Notes: generated by a model from the letters alone, not told the origin. A stretch of 59,611 bases of DNA from Alphaproteobacteria bacterium (GCA_035625915.1 DASPOR010000206.1:1-59611); one strand, 5' to 3'. Shown: positions 8,244-17,824, numbered from the stretch's first letter. Made by a program: numbers and translations.

Positions 8244-10010
8244 TCATGCGGCTTGCGCTGCGACGAGGACATCCTCGATCGTGCCCTCGCTCGGCACTTC
8301 GACGATATGATGGCTGTGCCACAGTGCATAGAAAAGGAGGCTCCACGCCGCTTGCGCATGCTTTTCCGGCGCCGCGAAGACGCGTGCGACAGTGCCCTTC
8401 GCGACGAACTCCGCGATCCCCGGCTGGGACGACACGAGGGGCTCGATAATGTCTTTTTTGGCGGCGATCCATTCGCCGACTGGTGGATTGAATCCTTTTT
8501 TCCGCGCAAAGGGCTCGGCTGCCGGCAGGTTCGACGATAGCCATTCGCGCAAGAGCCACTTGCCGAACTTGGCCGTCACTTTCATCCTGTCGGGCAGGCG
8601 GAACGCGAAATCGGCGACGATCGGGTCGAGGAATGGGGTCCGCCCCTCCAATCCATTCGCCATCAAGCATCGGTCGAGTTTGACCAACAGGTCGTTCGGC
8701 AGCCATTCGGCGCAGTCGACGGCCTGCAGGCATTGGACGCGCGTCCGATCTGCGGCGAATTCATCGGCTTCGACAACGTCCAAGCCGGAGCGCCACCCCT
8801 CGAAGGCGCCGTTTGTCTTCGTCACGCCATCGAAAATACCGCTCAAATTGCGTTTTCTCGCCAACAACCCCCAGAGCCAGCGCGCACGTCGGTACCTTGC
8901 GTAGCCGCCGAAGATTTCGTCCGCACCCTCGCCACTGATGACGACCTTGAGATAGCCCCTTGCCAGCTCGCTCAGCGCGAAGGTGGGAAGGGCTGCCGGG
9001 TCTGTTGTGGGATCGTCCAGTGCCGCGGCGAGGCGGGGGGCCGTAATCCAAAAGTCGCGTTCGGTCATTTCCAGAACGTGATGGTCCGCACCGATCGCGC
9101 GCGCGACCCGCTCGGCGGCAGCACGCTCGTCGTTAGCCCTGGTGCCCGGAAAGCACGCCGTCATCGCGACCACGGGGCCCGCGGAATGTCGCTTCATGAG
9201 GGCGGCAAGCACCGAGGAATCGATCCCGCCCGAAAGAAACAGTCCATAGGGGACATCCGAGCGCAAATGATGAATCACGCTGTCGGAAAGCAGCTCCCCG
9301 AGGGAGGCAAGGGCCTTGGAACGCTCGACTTCCCGCGGGGCCCCCTGCGGTATCATATCGAGCCGTTGCCGCTCGACGATCTTGCCATCGACAACGACCA
9401 GCGTCTCGCCCGGAAGGACGCGCTTTATGCTCGAAAAGATGGTCTCGCACCCGGTCGTGAACCTGAGCTGGAAGAGCTCGGCGCGCGCGCGGCGCCTGAC
9501 CTCGCACGTCGCCAAGCCTGCGGCAATGAGCGCCTGCGGCTCGGATGCGAAGGCGAAGTACGTGGCTGCTTCCACGTAGTAGAGAGGCTTGATGCCGAAC
9601 GGATCGCGGGCGAGCACCAATTTCGAGTCGGAGGGATCGTAAATCGCAATGGCGTACATGCCTCGAAGTTCCTTTGCGAAGTCGAGGCCCCGTGCGCGAT
9701 ACAAATGCAGCGGCGACTCGCAATCGGACCCCGTCCGGTACGGCACGTTGTGCAACCTCGCGCGCAACTCGAGATCGTTGTAAATCTCGCCATTGGCGAC
9801 GAGCACCACGCCGTCGGAATCGCTTAATGGCTGGTCTCCCGTTTTCAGATCGATGATTGCAAGGCGCGTGCTCACAAGGCCGATCGCATCCGCGACGTGG
9901 CGTCCGCTGCCGTCCGGCCCGCGATGATCGATGGCGGCCTCGAGCGCGTCGAGGACGGCCGATTTCACCCGGCCGCCGTTGCGCAACATCACACCCGCTA
10001 TTCCACACAT
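8244..10010 (-). CDS. asnB: asparagine synthetase, glutamine-hydrolysing
   Basis: A 588-residue two-domain enzyme. The N-terminal class II glutamine amidotransferase domain begins MCGIAGV, giving the catalytic Cys after Met removal. The C-terminal synthetase domain carries the SGGIDSS pyrophosphatase loop near residue 260. Known reaction: aspartate, glutamine and ATP give asparagine, glutamate and AMP. Copies located in polysaccharide clusters often amidate sugars or polymers instead; the neighbouring glycosyltransferase, O-antigen ligase-like gene and lptF make that possible here. Complete and normal in length. Confidence 0.85.
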   Translation of the reverse strand: MCGIAGVMLRNGGRVKSAVLDALEAAIDHRGPDGSGRHVADAIGLVSTRLAIIDLKTGDQPLSDSDGVVLVANGEIYNDLELRARLHNVPYRTGSDCESPLHLYRARGLDFAKELRGMYAIAIYDPSDSKLVLARDPFGIKPLYYVEAATYFAFASEPQALIAAGLATCEVRRRARAELFQLRFTTGCETIFSSIKRVLPGETLVVVDGKIVERQRLDMIPQGAPREVERSKALASLGELLSDSVIHHLRSDVPYGLFLSGGIDSSVLAALMKRHSAGPVVAMTACFPGTRANDERAAAERVARAIGADHHVLEMTERDFWITAPRLAAALDDPTTDPAALPTFALSELARGYLKVVISGEGADEIFGGYARYRRARWLWGLLARKRNLSGIFDGVTKTNGAFEGWRSGLDVVEADEFAADRTRVQCLQAVDCAEWLPNDLLVKLDRCLMANGLEGRTPFLDPIVADFAFRLPDRMKVTAKFGKWLLREWLSSNLPAAEPFARKKGFNPPVGEWIAAKKDIIEPLVSSQPGIAEFVAKGTVARVFAAPEKHAQAAWSLLFYALWHSHHIVEVPSEGTIEDVLVAAQAA

Positions 10011-10476
10011 ACAGCGAAATCCTCAACGGCCACGCGCGACCAGCCTTGGCTGAACAAGGGTCGATGGTCGGGAGTTTCAGCCGGGACGCTGGACAAAGTC
10101 ACCCCGATCCGGGCAAGGCACGAATTGCACGCCCGCCAAAGCGCGCCGTGCGGAACCGCATGCCTATCGACGAAACGCCGAGGGAACGATCGAGAACCGG
10201 GAATCGCAACCACTCTCTTGTCCAAACGCCCGCTCCCGCGGCGCCGAGTATGCCTCAATTCGAGACCTCGGCCGACGGCGGGCCCAGCCTTTTCCCCCAT
10301 CATCGCGTTCTTTCATGGGGAGACTTCCCCGCGGCAATCCGGCCGCATCTTCTGGAAGTCGGTCCTATCGCGGAAGCGCAACGTAGCATGTTCCATACCG
10401 CGGACCTACAAAGATTCGCGCCATCGGCCGCCATTTTCTTGTAAGAATCGCATTGGCTTAGCATTTTTTGGATCGA
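10011..10476. other. intergenic region without a supported gene
   Basis: About 465 bp between the asparagine synthetase start and the end of the glycosyltransferase gene, both on the minus strand. Frames present on both strands lack ribosome-binding sites and family resemblance. The region presumably holds the promoter for asparagine synthetase and the end of the glycosyltransferase transcript. I see nothing else in it. Confidence 0.5.
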
Positions 10477-11541
10477 TCAAGGCAACAGCCTCGCCGCACG
10501 CCCCGCTTGCTTGGGGTGCTTCTCCCAGATGCGACGATAAAATGCCAAGTAACGATCGACCACGATGGCCTCGGTATATTCGAGTTCATACTGGCGGCGG
10601 CCGACTTCCGCAATATGCCGTGCAAGTGCTGGTTCTGCGATGAGCCGCCGGATCGCGTCGGCTAAAGCCGGCACGTCATCGGCCGGAACCAGGAGGCCGT
10701 TCTCGCCGTTCTTGATTAAGCCGCGCGGTCCGAGTGCCGCCGCCGCGATCAACGGCTTTCGGTAAGCCCAGGCTTCGATCATGACGGTGCCGAAGGGCTC
10801 GGCGCGCGACGGCATCACGCAGAAATCGCAGCTTGCCAGCAACGCGGCACGGTCGGGGCGCCATCCGAGGAAGCGGACCCGCGGCATCAGGTTCAATTTC
10901 AGCATCTGTTTTTCGAGCGTCGCCCTGAGCGGCCCTTCGCCTGCGAGCCAGAGATACGCCTGCGGCACCGAGGCGAGTGCGCGGAGCAAAATATCGAACG
11001 CCTTGTCCTCGTGCAGCCGCCCGAGTGCGAGGATTAGAGGTGCGTCTTCCGGCGTGTCCAGCTCGCTCCGGCGAAGTGCTGGCTCGGGCGCGTCGGATGC
11101 GAACGTCGGCAGGTAATGCGCGCGCGCTTCCGGCCAGCCCGCTTTGACGGCGTGGGCGACAATGTCTCGCGTAACGCCTATCAACTGATGGCAGCGCCGA
11201 AAGTACTTGATGTCGTAATAGCCGCCGAGCCAGCCGACATGGAGAAACGGTCCCGAAGGTGTCGCAAGACTGGCGCGACTCATCCAGGTCTGCACGATGT
11301 CCGGCCGGAACGCCGCAATTTCCCGGCGAAGCGCTCTCGCCGTGTCGATGTCGAACCAGCGACGGAACGGCAATTCGACGGGATCGAGTCCGCGTTCGCG
11401 AAGCTGGCGAGCACGCGAAGGGTGGCGCTTGATCAAAGCGCGCTGCTCGATACCGGTGCGGCTGAGCGCTGTCACCAAATCGACGAAGAACGTCTCAGCG
11501 CCGCCGTGGTCGGCCCCGGTCATGATCTGCAGCACGCGCAT
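10477..11541 (-). CDS. glycosyltransferase family 4
   Basis: A 354-residue GT-B enzyme. The N-terminus MRVLQIMTGADHGGAETF is the usual GT4 acceptor-domain start. The C-terminal half has LALGRLHEDKAFDILL, WLAGEGPLRATLE and the donor-binding SRAEPFGTVMIEAWA segment with the E-x7-E pattern. It transfers a sugar from a nucleotide donor to a growing glycan at the cytoplasmic membrane face. Neighbours (O-antigen ligase-like gene, asparagine synthetase, lptF) point to surface polysaccharide synthesis. AAAGGAT precedes the ATG. Sugar specificity cannot be read. Confidence 0.87.
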   Translation of the reverse strand: MRVLQIMTGADHGGAETFFVDLVTALSRTGIEQRALIKRHPSRARQLRERGLDPVELPFRRWFDIDTARALRREIAAFRPDIVQTWMSRASLATPSGPFLHVGWLGGYYDIKYFRRCHQLIGVTRDIVAHAVKAGWPEARAHYLPTFASDAPEPALRRSELDTPEDAPLILALGRLHEDKAFDILLRALASVPQAYLWLAGEGPLRATLEKQMLKLNLMPRVRFLGWRPDRAALLASCDFCVMPSRAEPFGTVMIEAWAYRKPLIAAAALGPRGLIKNGENGLLVPADDVPALADAIRRLIAEPALARHIAEVGRRQYELEYTEAIVVDRYLAFYRRIWEKHPKQAGRAARLLP

Positions 11542-11825
11542 CGACGATCCTTTTCATCGCTTACGATGGATCGACGGTATAGCACGATATGACATACGCA
11601 TTATCGGCGGCTGGGTGGCTGGCGTGGTATTGGGATTTGAAGTTCCCGAACGCGGCTGCCACCGAATTGTTAGGAAATTCAATTCCACGACACGAGAAGG
11701 AACGTCTTCAAAATAATGTGTTCGGGATTGGAAAATCGCTCCTTCGGGTGCGGCCAAGCGTCGATGGGCGACGGGCGCATGTATTTTATCGTCAACTCGG
11801 TGCGAATGAGATTAATTTGCCGACC

Positions 11826-13049
11826 ATGAGATCCCTGAAAAATATCCCCAACGGAGACATATTAGGCGTTGCTGCGTTGGTGGTGCTTCCACTCGAGATC
11901 GTGTCCTGGCCAAGCATCGTGCCGGTGATGGCGATCGCAGCGGTCGCGGTCCTGCTCGTCGGGAGGGTGACGTGGCGCATGCTTCCGCTCCAGCTTGTCC
12001 TCCTGTTGGCCCTTCTCGTGGTTCTCGCGGGTATGAGTGCGATATGGTCGCTCGAGCCGCTCAGTTCGCTCAAGCTCGCGGCTTGGCTCTTCGGCACATT
12101 CGCCGCATTGCTCACCCTTTCGGCGGCGGTACCGGGGATGCGGGAAGAAGAGCGGGAGGCGTTTCGGCGCAAACTCGTCATCGGATTTCTTCTCGGGCTT
12201 GCCCTCCTCGAGGTCATGATTTTGAGCGAGGGGCGGGCGCTCGATTACGTGCGCAACCTTGATTTTCTCGTACCCCTTCTCGGCAAGCAGCGGCCAGTCA
12301 ACTCAATCGTGGAGTTCGACACGGCGACGTCGTTCGTCGCCCTGCTTTCCTGGCCCGTAATTGGAATCGTGCTCCGCCGTCGCGGCGCATGGCCTGCATT
12401 GGCGATCTACACCTTGGCGTTGGTCGTGATATTCCAAGGCAAAAGCACGACCACGAAGCTCGCCTTTGTCATTGGCGGTCTCGTGTTCTTCGTCGGCCGG
12501 GCAGCACCCAAGACCGTTGCTTGGGCGATGGGCGCTGCCCTCGCCATTGGCATCGTGGCAGCCCCGCTCGTCCTTCGCTCGGACCGGCTCGACGGTGTCG
12601 CGACGGCGCTGCCCGTCTTCAAGAACAAGGAAGGCTCTCTTGCCCACCGATTCGCGATCTGGCAGTTCGTGGCCGAGCGGATCGATGAAAGGCCGATCCT
12701 GGGATGGGGCATCGACAGTTCTCGATGGATGCCGGGCGGGCATCAGCTTCGCGAGGCCGGCGGCGAGATGCTCCCCCTCCATCCCCATGACGCGGCCTTG
12801 CAGCTTCGCCTCGATCTCGGCTTGCCAGGTGTGTTGCTGGGGGTCGGCCTGGTGCTTTTTGTGGCAAACGGAATCGCCCGTCGAAAGCGCGGTCCGACCG
12901 AAGACGGCCTCATTCTTGCCTTGATCGCGACCGCATCGGTTCTCGCATTGATCAGCTATAACCTATGGCACATTTGGTGGATTACCATGCTGTGGCTCAG
13001 CGCGATCTTCGCCTTGGCAGCCTCGCCCTCGGAACTGGAGCGCCGCTGA
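11826..13049 (+). CDS. O-antigen ligase family membrane protein
   Basis: A 407-residue polytopic protein with about ten or more hydrophobic segments and a periplasmic loop containing RFAIWQFVAERIDERPILGWGIDSSRW, typical of the Wzy_C (WaaL/polymerase) family. The HPHDAALQLRLDLGLPGVLLG stretch carries the conserved His expected in the large loop. It would ligate or polymerise lipid-linked glycan on the periplasmic side. An upstream extension to 11589 is discarded because it reads non-hydrophobic, non-conserved sequence; the ATG at 11826 begins just before the first membrane segment. Divergent from the glycosyltransferase gene. Confidence 0.82.
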   Translation: MRSLKNIPNGDILGVAALVVLPLEIVSWPSIVPVMAIAAVAVLLVGRVTWRMLPLQLVLLLALLVVLAGMSAIWSLEPLSSLKLAAWLFGTFAALLTLSAAVPGMREEEREAFRRKLVIGFLLGLALLEVMILSEGRALDYVRNLDFLVPLLGKQRPVNSIVEFDTATSFVALLSWPVIGIVLRRRGAWPALAIYTLALVVIFQGKSTTTKLAFVIGGLVFFVGRAAPKTVAWAMGAALAIGIVAAPLVLRSDRLDGVATALPVFKNKEGSLAHRFAIWQFVAERIDERPILGWGIDSSRWMPGGHQLREAGGEMLPLHPHDAALQLRLDLGLPGVLLGVGLVLFVANGIARRKRGPTEDGLILALIATASVLALISYNLWHIWWITMLWLSAIFALAASPSELERR

Positions 13050-13097
13050 CCGTGATCCCGTTCCTTCCTCGACTGCCTTCCCGAAGTTAGCCTTGCT

Positions 13098-13556
13098 TCA
13101 ATCGCTGAGCGAAGCGGCCTGATCCGCCAAACGCCGCGCGAGCGCGGGCGAGAGATGAGTCGTGAGCTTGACGTGGGCTTGACGCCAGACCGGGATCGCG
13201 GCTTCGAGCAGGCGCGCACCCGTCTCGGTAAGCCACACGGCCCGACGACGCAAATCGGCCTCGACCATGGCGACCTCGACGAGCCCCTCGCTTTCGAGCG
13301 CGCGCAGATTGCGCGAGAGCGTCGACTGTTCGAGGCCGGCGCGCCTGGCGAGCGCGCCGAGCGTATCGTCGGCGGCGGCGGCGATCTGGGCCATCAGCCC
13401 GAGCTGCGCCACGGTCAAGCCGCACCCCGCCAACTCACGATCCAGGAACTGGGTGACGCGCCGTGCCGCAAGACGGCTGTTCCAGCCGACGCAAACCTCG
13501 ACCAGCTTGCGCGCGTCGGTGCCAAGCGTCTTTCGCCGTTGCATCCGGTACGTCAT
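13098..13556 (-). CDS. MarR family transcriptional regulator
   Basis: A 152-residue winged-helix repressor: GLTVAQLGLMAQIAAAADDTLGALARRAGLEQSTLSRNLRALESEGLVEV is the DNA-binding core, followed by the wing residues and a C-terminal dimerisation helix. The longest frame starts at 13574, inside a palindrome that looks like its operator, so the Met at 13556 (or 13544) is preferred. It is divergent from the cysteine-synthase-like gene, the probable target along with the persulfide dioxygenase gene. The ligand is unknown. Confidence 0.82.
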   Translation of the reverse strand: MTYRMQRRKTLGTDARKLVEVCVGWNSRLAARRVTQFLDRELAGCGLTVAQLGLMAQIAAAADDTLGALARRAGLEQSTLSRNLRALESEGLVEVAMVEADLRRRAVWLTETGARLLEAAIPVWRQAHVKLTTHLSPALARRLADQAASLSD

Positions 13557-13561
13557 CTGTA

Positions 13562-13575
13562 TATGTATATACATA
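13562..13575. promoter_or_regulatory. palindrome TATGTATATACATA, candidate MarR operator
   Basis: A perfect 14-bp palindrome in a strongly AT-rich stretch immediately upstream of the MarR start and about 140 bp before the divergent cysteine-synthase-like gene. Autoregulated MarR proteins typically bind such sites in a shared divergent promoter. Confidence 0.55.
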
Positions 13576-13715
13576 AATTGTATTTACATGGAAATATTTT
13601 TATGAGCCCGGCAATCTTGCCCAAACGGTTTCGATCGGCCTCCAAGGGTCGAGGTGTGGGGTTCGGAAGCGGTTCCGCTCAGGATCGGCGAGGCGGGTAA
13701 AAGGGGACAGGCGTC

Positions 13716-14657
13716 ATGAACGATTTGCCGCGGGACATCCTCGATCGCATCGGCGGGACGTCGTTGCTCGCACTCCGCAACATCCGGCCCCGCAACGGTG
13801 CTCGAATCCTGCTGAAGCAGGAAAGCGAAAACCCGACCGGCAGCATGAAGGATCGGATGGCGCTTGCCATGATCGAAGCCGCCGAGGCGGACGGACGGCT
13901 CAAGGCGGGTGGGTCCGTCGTCGAATATACCGGTGGGAGTACCGGCGTCTCCCTCTCCCTCGTCTGCGCGGTCAAGGGATATCCGCTCCATATCGTCACG
14001 TCCGATGCGTTCACGCAGGAAAAGCTCGATCACATGAAAATCCTCGGGGCCAGGCTTCGGATCGTGCGCAGCGAGAGCGGCCGCATGACCGAAAAACTGA
14101 CCCGCGACATGATCGAAGCCGCACGCATCGTCACAGCCGATACGGGCGGTTTCTGGACCGATCAGCTCAATAATAAAGATCAGCTTGCGGCCTATAATAA
14201 AATGGCGACGGAGATTTGGTCCGAGACCGGCGGGCGGATCGATGGTTTTGTCCAATGTGTCGGGACTGCAGCATCCCTTCGGGGGATTGCCGAAGTCTTG
14301 CGGCGCAAAAACGATGACATCGAGGTCGTCGCGGTCGAGCCTGCGGAGTCTCCGGTGCTTTCCGGCGGCCCGCCGGGTGCTCACAAAATCGATGGGATCG
14401 GCGTGGGCTTCGTTGCCCCGCTCTGGCAGAACGGGATCGCCGATCGAATCGAACGGGTGTCGACGGAGGAGGCCACCGCCATGGCCCTTCGTCTGGCCCG
14501 GCAGGAAGGGCTCTTTGCCGGAACGTCCACGGGCGCCAATGTCGTCGCCGCCTTGCGATCGGTCGAAGACATGGGGCCGAACGCGACCGTCGTCACGATC
14601 ATGTGCGACACCGGCATGAAGTATCTCAAGACTTATGGGGCGAGACTGAGCGGCTGA
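13716..14657 (+). CDS. cysteine synthase / CBS family PLP-dependent enzyme
   Basis: A 313-residue fold-type II PLP enzyme. Lys45 in NPTGSMKDR should bind the cofactor; GGSTGVSLSLVC is the phosphate/substrate loop region and GTSTGANVVAAL lies near the C-terminus. The family includes O-acetylserine sulfhydrylase and cystathionine beta-synthase; the usual TSGNTG substrate loop is replaced by TGGSTG, so the exact substrate is unsure. It is followed after about 200 bp by a persulfide dioxygenase–rhodanese fusion, which suggests use or removal of sulfide/persulfide. Divergent from the MarR gene. Confidence 0.75.
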   Translation: MNDLPRDILDRIGGTSLLALRNIRPRNGARILLKQESENPTGSMKDRMALAMIEAAEADGRLKAGGSVVEYTGGSTGVSLSLVCAVKGYPLHIVTSDAFTQEKLDHMKILGARLRIVRSESGRMTEKLTRDMIEAARIVTADTGGFWTDQLNNKDQLAAYNKMATEIWSETGGRIDGFVQCVGTAASLRGIAEVLRRKNDDIEVVAVEPAESPVLSGGPPGAHKIDGIGVGFVAPLWQNGIADRIERVSTEEATAMALRLARQEGLFAGTSTGANVVAALRSVEDMGPNATVVTIMCDTGMKYLKTYGARLSG

Positions 14658-14859
14658 GGTCGCAAAATCGCCGGACAACGGTACGCCTCCACAGCTCGCC
14701 AGCCCGCCCCAACCCTCGCCTACCGAGGGGACGGGGCACTGCGTGCGCCAACTTTATCCAATCGCGCGGTGCTGTCGTGGTATGCTGAGGTCTAATGTGT
14801 CGGCGCGTTCCGATCGGCGTTGAAGACCTTGGCTCCATGCTCTTATTTGGAGGCCCGTC

Positions 14860-15930
14860 TTGCTGATATTCCGTCAGCTCTTCGACCCGCAATCCTCCAC
14901 CTATTCCTATCTCCTGGGCGACGGGGAGAGCAGCGAGGCCGTTCTCATCGATCCGGTTTTCGAGCAAGTGCTGCGGGACAGCGCGCTGATACGAGAGCTG
15001 GGCCTCGCGCTACGCTTCACGGTCGAGACCCATATTCACGCCGACCACGTGACCGGCGCGTCGGCCCTCAAAAAGCGCCTTGGCAGCAAGATCGCACTCG
15101 GCGCCGCCACGGGTGCGGAGGGGGCCGACAGCTATCTCGAGGACCGCGCGAGGGTCGCCTTCGGCAAACGATTTCTCGAGGTCCGGTCGACGCCCGGGCA
15201 TACGAATGGCTGTGTTACGTATGTGTTGGACAACGAGAGTATCGCTTTCACGGGCGACTGCCTGCTTATCCGCGGCTGCGGGCGGACGGATTTCCAAGAG
15301 GGCGATCCGCGGGCCATGTATCGCTCGGTGCATGCCCAGATCTTCTCCCTGCCGGAGGCCTGTCTTCTTTATCCGGCGCATGACTATCGCGGGCTCATGG
15401 CCACGAGCGTAGGCGAGGAACGGCGTTTCAATCCACGCCTTGGCGGGCAGCTCAGCGAAAACGATTTCATCGGCTATATGCGCAATCTCGGGCTGCCCCA
15501 TCCGAAACTGATGGATCTCGCCGTCCCGGCCAATCTGAAGTGCGGCCGAAGGGAGGGGGCAGAGTCCGCCGAGGGCCCCGCCTGGGGACCGTTGACATTC
15601 ACCTTCGCCGGCGTGTGGGAGATCGACCCTCACTGGGTCGAGGAGCATCTCAGCGACGTGCAGATCGTCGACGTGCGCGAGCCCGAGGAATATTCGGGCC
15701 CACTCGGACACATCCCGGGTGCGAAGCTTCTGCCGCTTGGCGGCTTGTCGGAGAGTGCGCCCGCCCTAGCGCGCGACAAGCCGGTTGTCACCGTGTGCCG
15801 TGCTGGCGGCCGATCCGCCCAGGCGTCGTTGACGCTCAGGCGACTGGGCTTCGAGCGGGTCGCCAACCTGCCTGGCGGAATGCTGCGCTGGCGGGCGCTC
15901 CATCAGATCGTCGACGGCGGTAGTGAGTGA
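14860..15930 (+). CDS. persulfide dioxygenase (ETHE1-type) fused to rhodanese
   Basis: A 356-residue fusion. Residues about 1-240 form a metallo-beta-lactamase fold of the ETHE1 type: THIHADH (57-63) supplies metal ligands His58, His60, Asp62 and His63, with His114, Asp133 and His174 completing the set, and GRTDFQ (141-146) is diagnostic of the persulfide dioxygenase group. Residues about 255-350 form a rhodanese domain with active-site Cys313 in VCRAGGRSA. Known role: oxidise glutathione persulfide to sulfite and transfer sulfane sulfur. The TTG start has GGAG 7 nt upstream; no nearby ATG fits. Cytoplasmic. Confidence 0.85.
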   Translation: MLIFRQLFDPQSSTYSYLLGDGESSEAVLIDPVFEQVLRDSALIRELGLALRFTVETHIHADHVTGASALKKRLGSKIALGAATGAEGADSYLEDRARVAFGKRFLEVRSTPGHTNGCVTYVLDNESIAFTGDCLLIRGCGRTDFQEGDPRAMYRSVHAQIFSLPEACLLYPAHDYRGLMATSVGEERRFNPRLGGQLSENDFIGYMRNLGLPHPKLMDLAVPANLKCGRREGAESAEGPAWGPLTFTFAGVWEIDPHWVEEHLSDVQIVDVREPEEYSGPLGHIPGAKLLPLGGLSESAPALARDKPVVTVCRAGGRSAQASLTLRRLGFERVANLPGGMLRWRALHQIVDGGSE

Positions 15931-16034
15931 GCTGAAGTTTGCACAAGGGAAGAAAGCTGTCGATGTCATCGCACACCGACAGCTTGAAGGTCCCGTCTCG
16001 CAATCGCACCCCTCGGTGAGGAAGGGCGGTTGAT

Positions 16035-16694
16035 CTAGCGCGGCTGCGGCACGATCCGCAGGTAAGGCTTCGGCGCCTTCCAGCCGTTCGGATATTTCTG
16101 TTTCGCCTGCTCGTCGGAGACTGTCGGGACAATGATCACGTCCTCGCCCTGCTTCCAGTTGACGGGGGTGGCGACTTGATGCTTTGCCGTAAGCTGGCAG
16201 GAGTCCAACAGGCGCAGTACTTCGTCGAAATTCCGTCCGCTGCTCATCGGATAGGTCAGCATGGCCTTGACCTTCTTGTCGGGGCCGATGATGAAGACGG
16301 ACCGAACCGTTGCGTTGTCGGCCGCCGTCCTGCCCTCCGAGGTTTCGCCCGATTCAGCCGGAAGCATGTCGTAGAGCTTCGCGATCTTAAGCTGCGGGTC
16401 GCCGATCAATGGATAATTCACGGCGTGGCCCTGGGTTTCCTCGATGTCCTTCGACCAGCGCTTGTGATTGTCCACGGGGTCGACGCTGAGGCCCAAGACC
16501 TTGGTGTTGCGCTTGTCGAATTCAGGCTTCAGACGCGCCATGTAGCCAAGCTCGGTCGTGCAGACGGGCGTGAAGTCTTTCGGGTGCGAAAACAGGATTG
16601 CCCAGCCGCTACCGATCCAATCATGGAAATTGATCGTGCCCTGGGTCGTTTCCGTCGTGAAGTTCGGCGCTTCGGAATTGATTCTCAGTGACAT
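16035..16694 (-). CDS. 1-Cys peroxiredoxin (Prx6 type)
   Basis: A 219-residue peroxiredoxin: HPKDFTPVCTTE near residues 38-49 contains the peroxidatic Cys, and the long C-terminal extension (TPVNWKQGEDVIIVP) marks the Prx6/1-Cys subfamily. It reduces hydrogen peroxide and organic hydroperoxides in the cytoplasm. The start MSLRIN at 16694 is preferred because GGGAGG lies just upstream and the six residues before it would be translated from the ribosome-binding site itself. Convergent with the persulfide dioxygenase gene, so this stretch is a redox/sulfur-stress neighbourhood. Confidence 0.87.
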   Translation of the reverse strand: MSLRINSEAPNFTTETTQGTINFHDWIGSGWAILFSHPKDFTPVCTTELGYMARLKPEFDKRNTKVLGLSVDPVDNHKRWSKDIEETQGHAVNYPLIGDPQLKIAKLYDMLPAESGETSEGRTAADNATVRSVFIIGPDKKVKAMLTYPMSSGRNFDEVLRLLDSCQLTAKHQVATPVNWKQGEDVIIVPTVSDEQAKQKYPNGWKAPKPYLRIVPQPR

Positions 16695-17824
16695 GTTCGT
16701 CAGTCCTCCCACTTAAAGCGCAATCGACGTCCTCCGTCGCTCTTAGCGTGCCACGATTTAAGTCCCAAACGCGCCAAGCCGCAATAGCTGACGGCGTGCT
16801 GTGCGTGAGAGGTGCGATCCCGAGATGACGCCGAAGGCTGGCGCGAGATCGAACCCAGCGAAATCCCCGGCGAGAGCGCGGGGCACTTCGTTTGGGTTCA
16901 CTCGATCGGCACCACCGATGCGCCGCAATCGGCCGCTGCATTCACAGCCGCCGAACAGCGCCTAGCACGGCTTCAGTTCATAACGCTCGACGAACGCCTT
17001 GCCGGTGCCGCAAGAAAGGAAGACTTCGCGATGGTTCAGCTCGCCATCGCGTGAGGCGTTCGAAGTTTTGCGCCGAGATGGCGGGCCAACCGGGATAAAT
17101 CTGGGCACTGGGAGATAACGCTTTTTCTGTCTTGTCGGCGTAAATATGCGACTGGGGGAATCTCCTGAAGCGAGTTTCAAGGCCCACAACTGCCTTAATT
17201 GGCGCTTGCCAGAAAATCTCTTGAGAGGTGCGAGTTGTACCTACAATCGCCGCAAAATGTGAGTTGGGAACTTCCGCATTTGGACCGAAAACGGCCGTTC
17301 CCTGCACATTAAGAAATGCACGAAAAGTGCCAGAAACAGACAAGCGGGCAGATTGCCCCCGCGAGCGGATGCTTCGGTCGAGTTGTTCGCGAATAGAGGC
17401 GCCATCCACGGAATGCTCCTTTAAGAAGTCGCCTATAGTAGACTAACACGTGGCGATGCAGCGATCGATCTCGTGGCGCCGGCGTCCGAAACCCTTCACA
17501 GGAGCCGACATCCCAGCGCCTTCCCGGTATCCCTAATTGGGGGTAGGATTCTGGCGACCTGGACATGACGAGGTCTCCGATTTCAACGGCAGATTGCCGA
17601 AAGGGGAGCAAACATATTGAATGTGCTCACGCACGCGACTTCGGCGCTTTCACGGGGTTTCCTGTTGGCCACACTTCCTGCGGCTGTGGGTCTGGGGGCA
17701 ACAATTGGGTTTTCCGTTGCTCAGCCCAACCAAGCCGAGACGACTCACTCGAGATTTGGTCTAGGATGAACGACTTTGCCGAGAACGCCGACGCTTGTCG
17801 CCCGATCATTTAGGACGACGTCCA
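16695..17824. other. gene-poor region of about 1.1 kb
   Basis: No confident gene between the peroxiredoxin and the acyl-CoA synthetase. Short frames occur on both strands. The best is on the minus strand at 16978-17409 (143 residues), with an AAAGGAG site about 10 nt before its ATG, but its translation has no recognisable fold and biased composition. Base composition is less GC-rich and less codon-periodic than the flanking genes, as in a decayed gene or an old insertion. No terminal repeats or transposase remains were seen. Confidence 0.4.

Noticed and set aside
11589..11825. N-terminal extension of the O-antigen ligase-like protein
   Set aside because: The added residues are not membrane-like and have no ribosome-binding site; the frame is open by chance.
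16978..17409. 143-residue minus-strand frame with an AAAGGAG site
   Set aside because: No recognisable fold, odd composition and no supporting context. Kept only as a remark within the gene-poor region.
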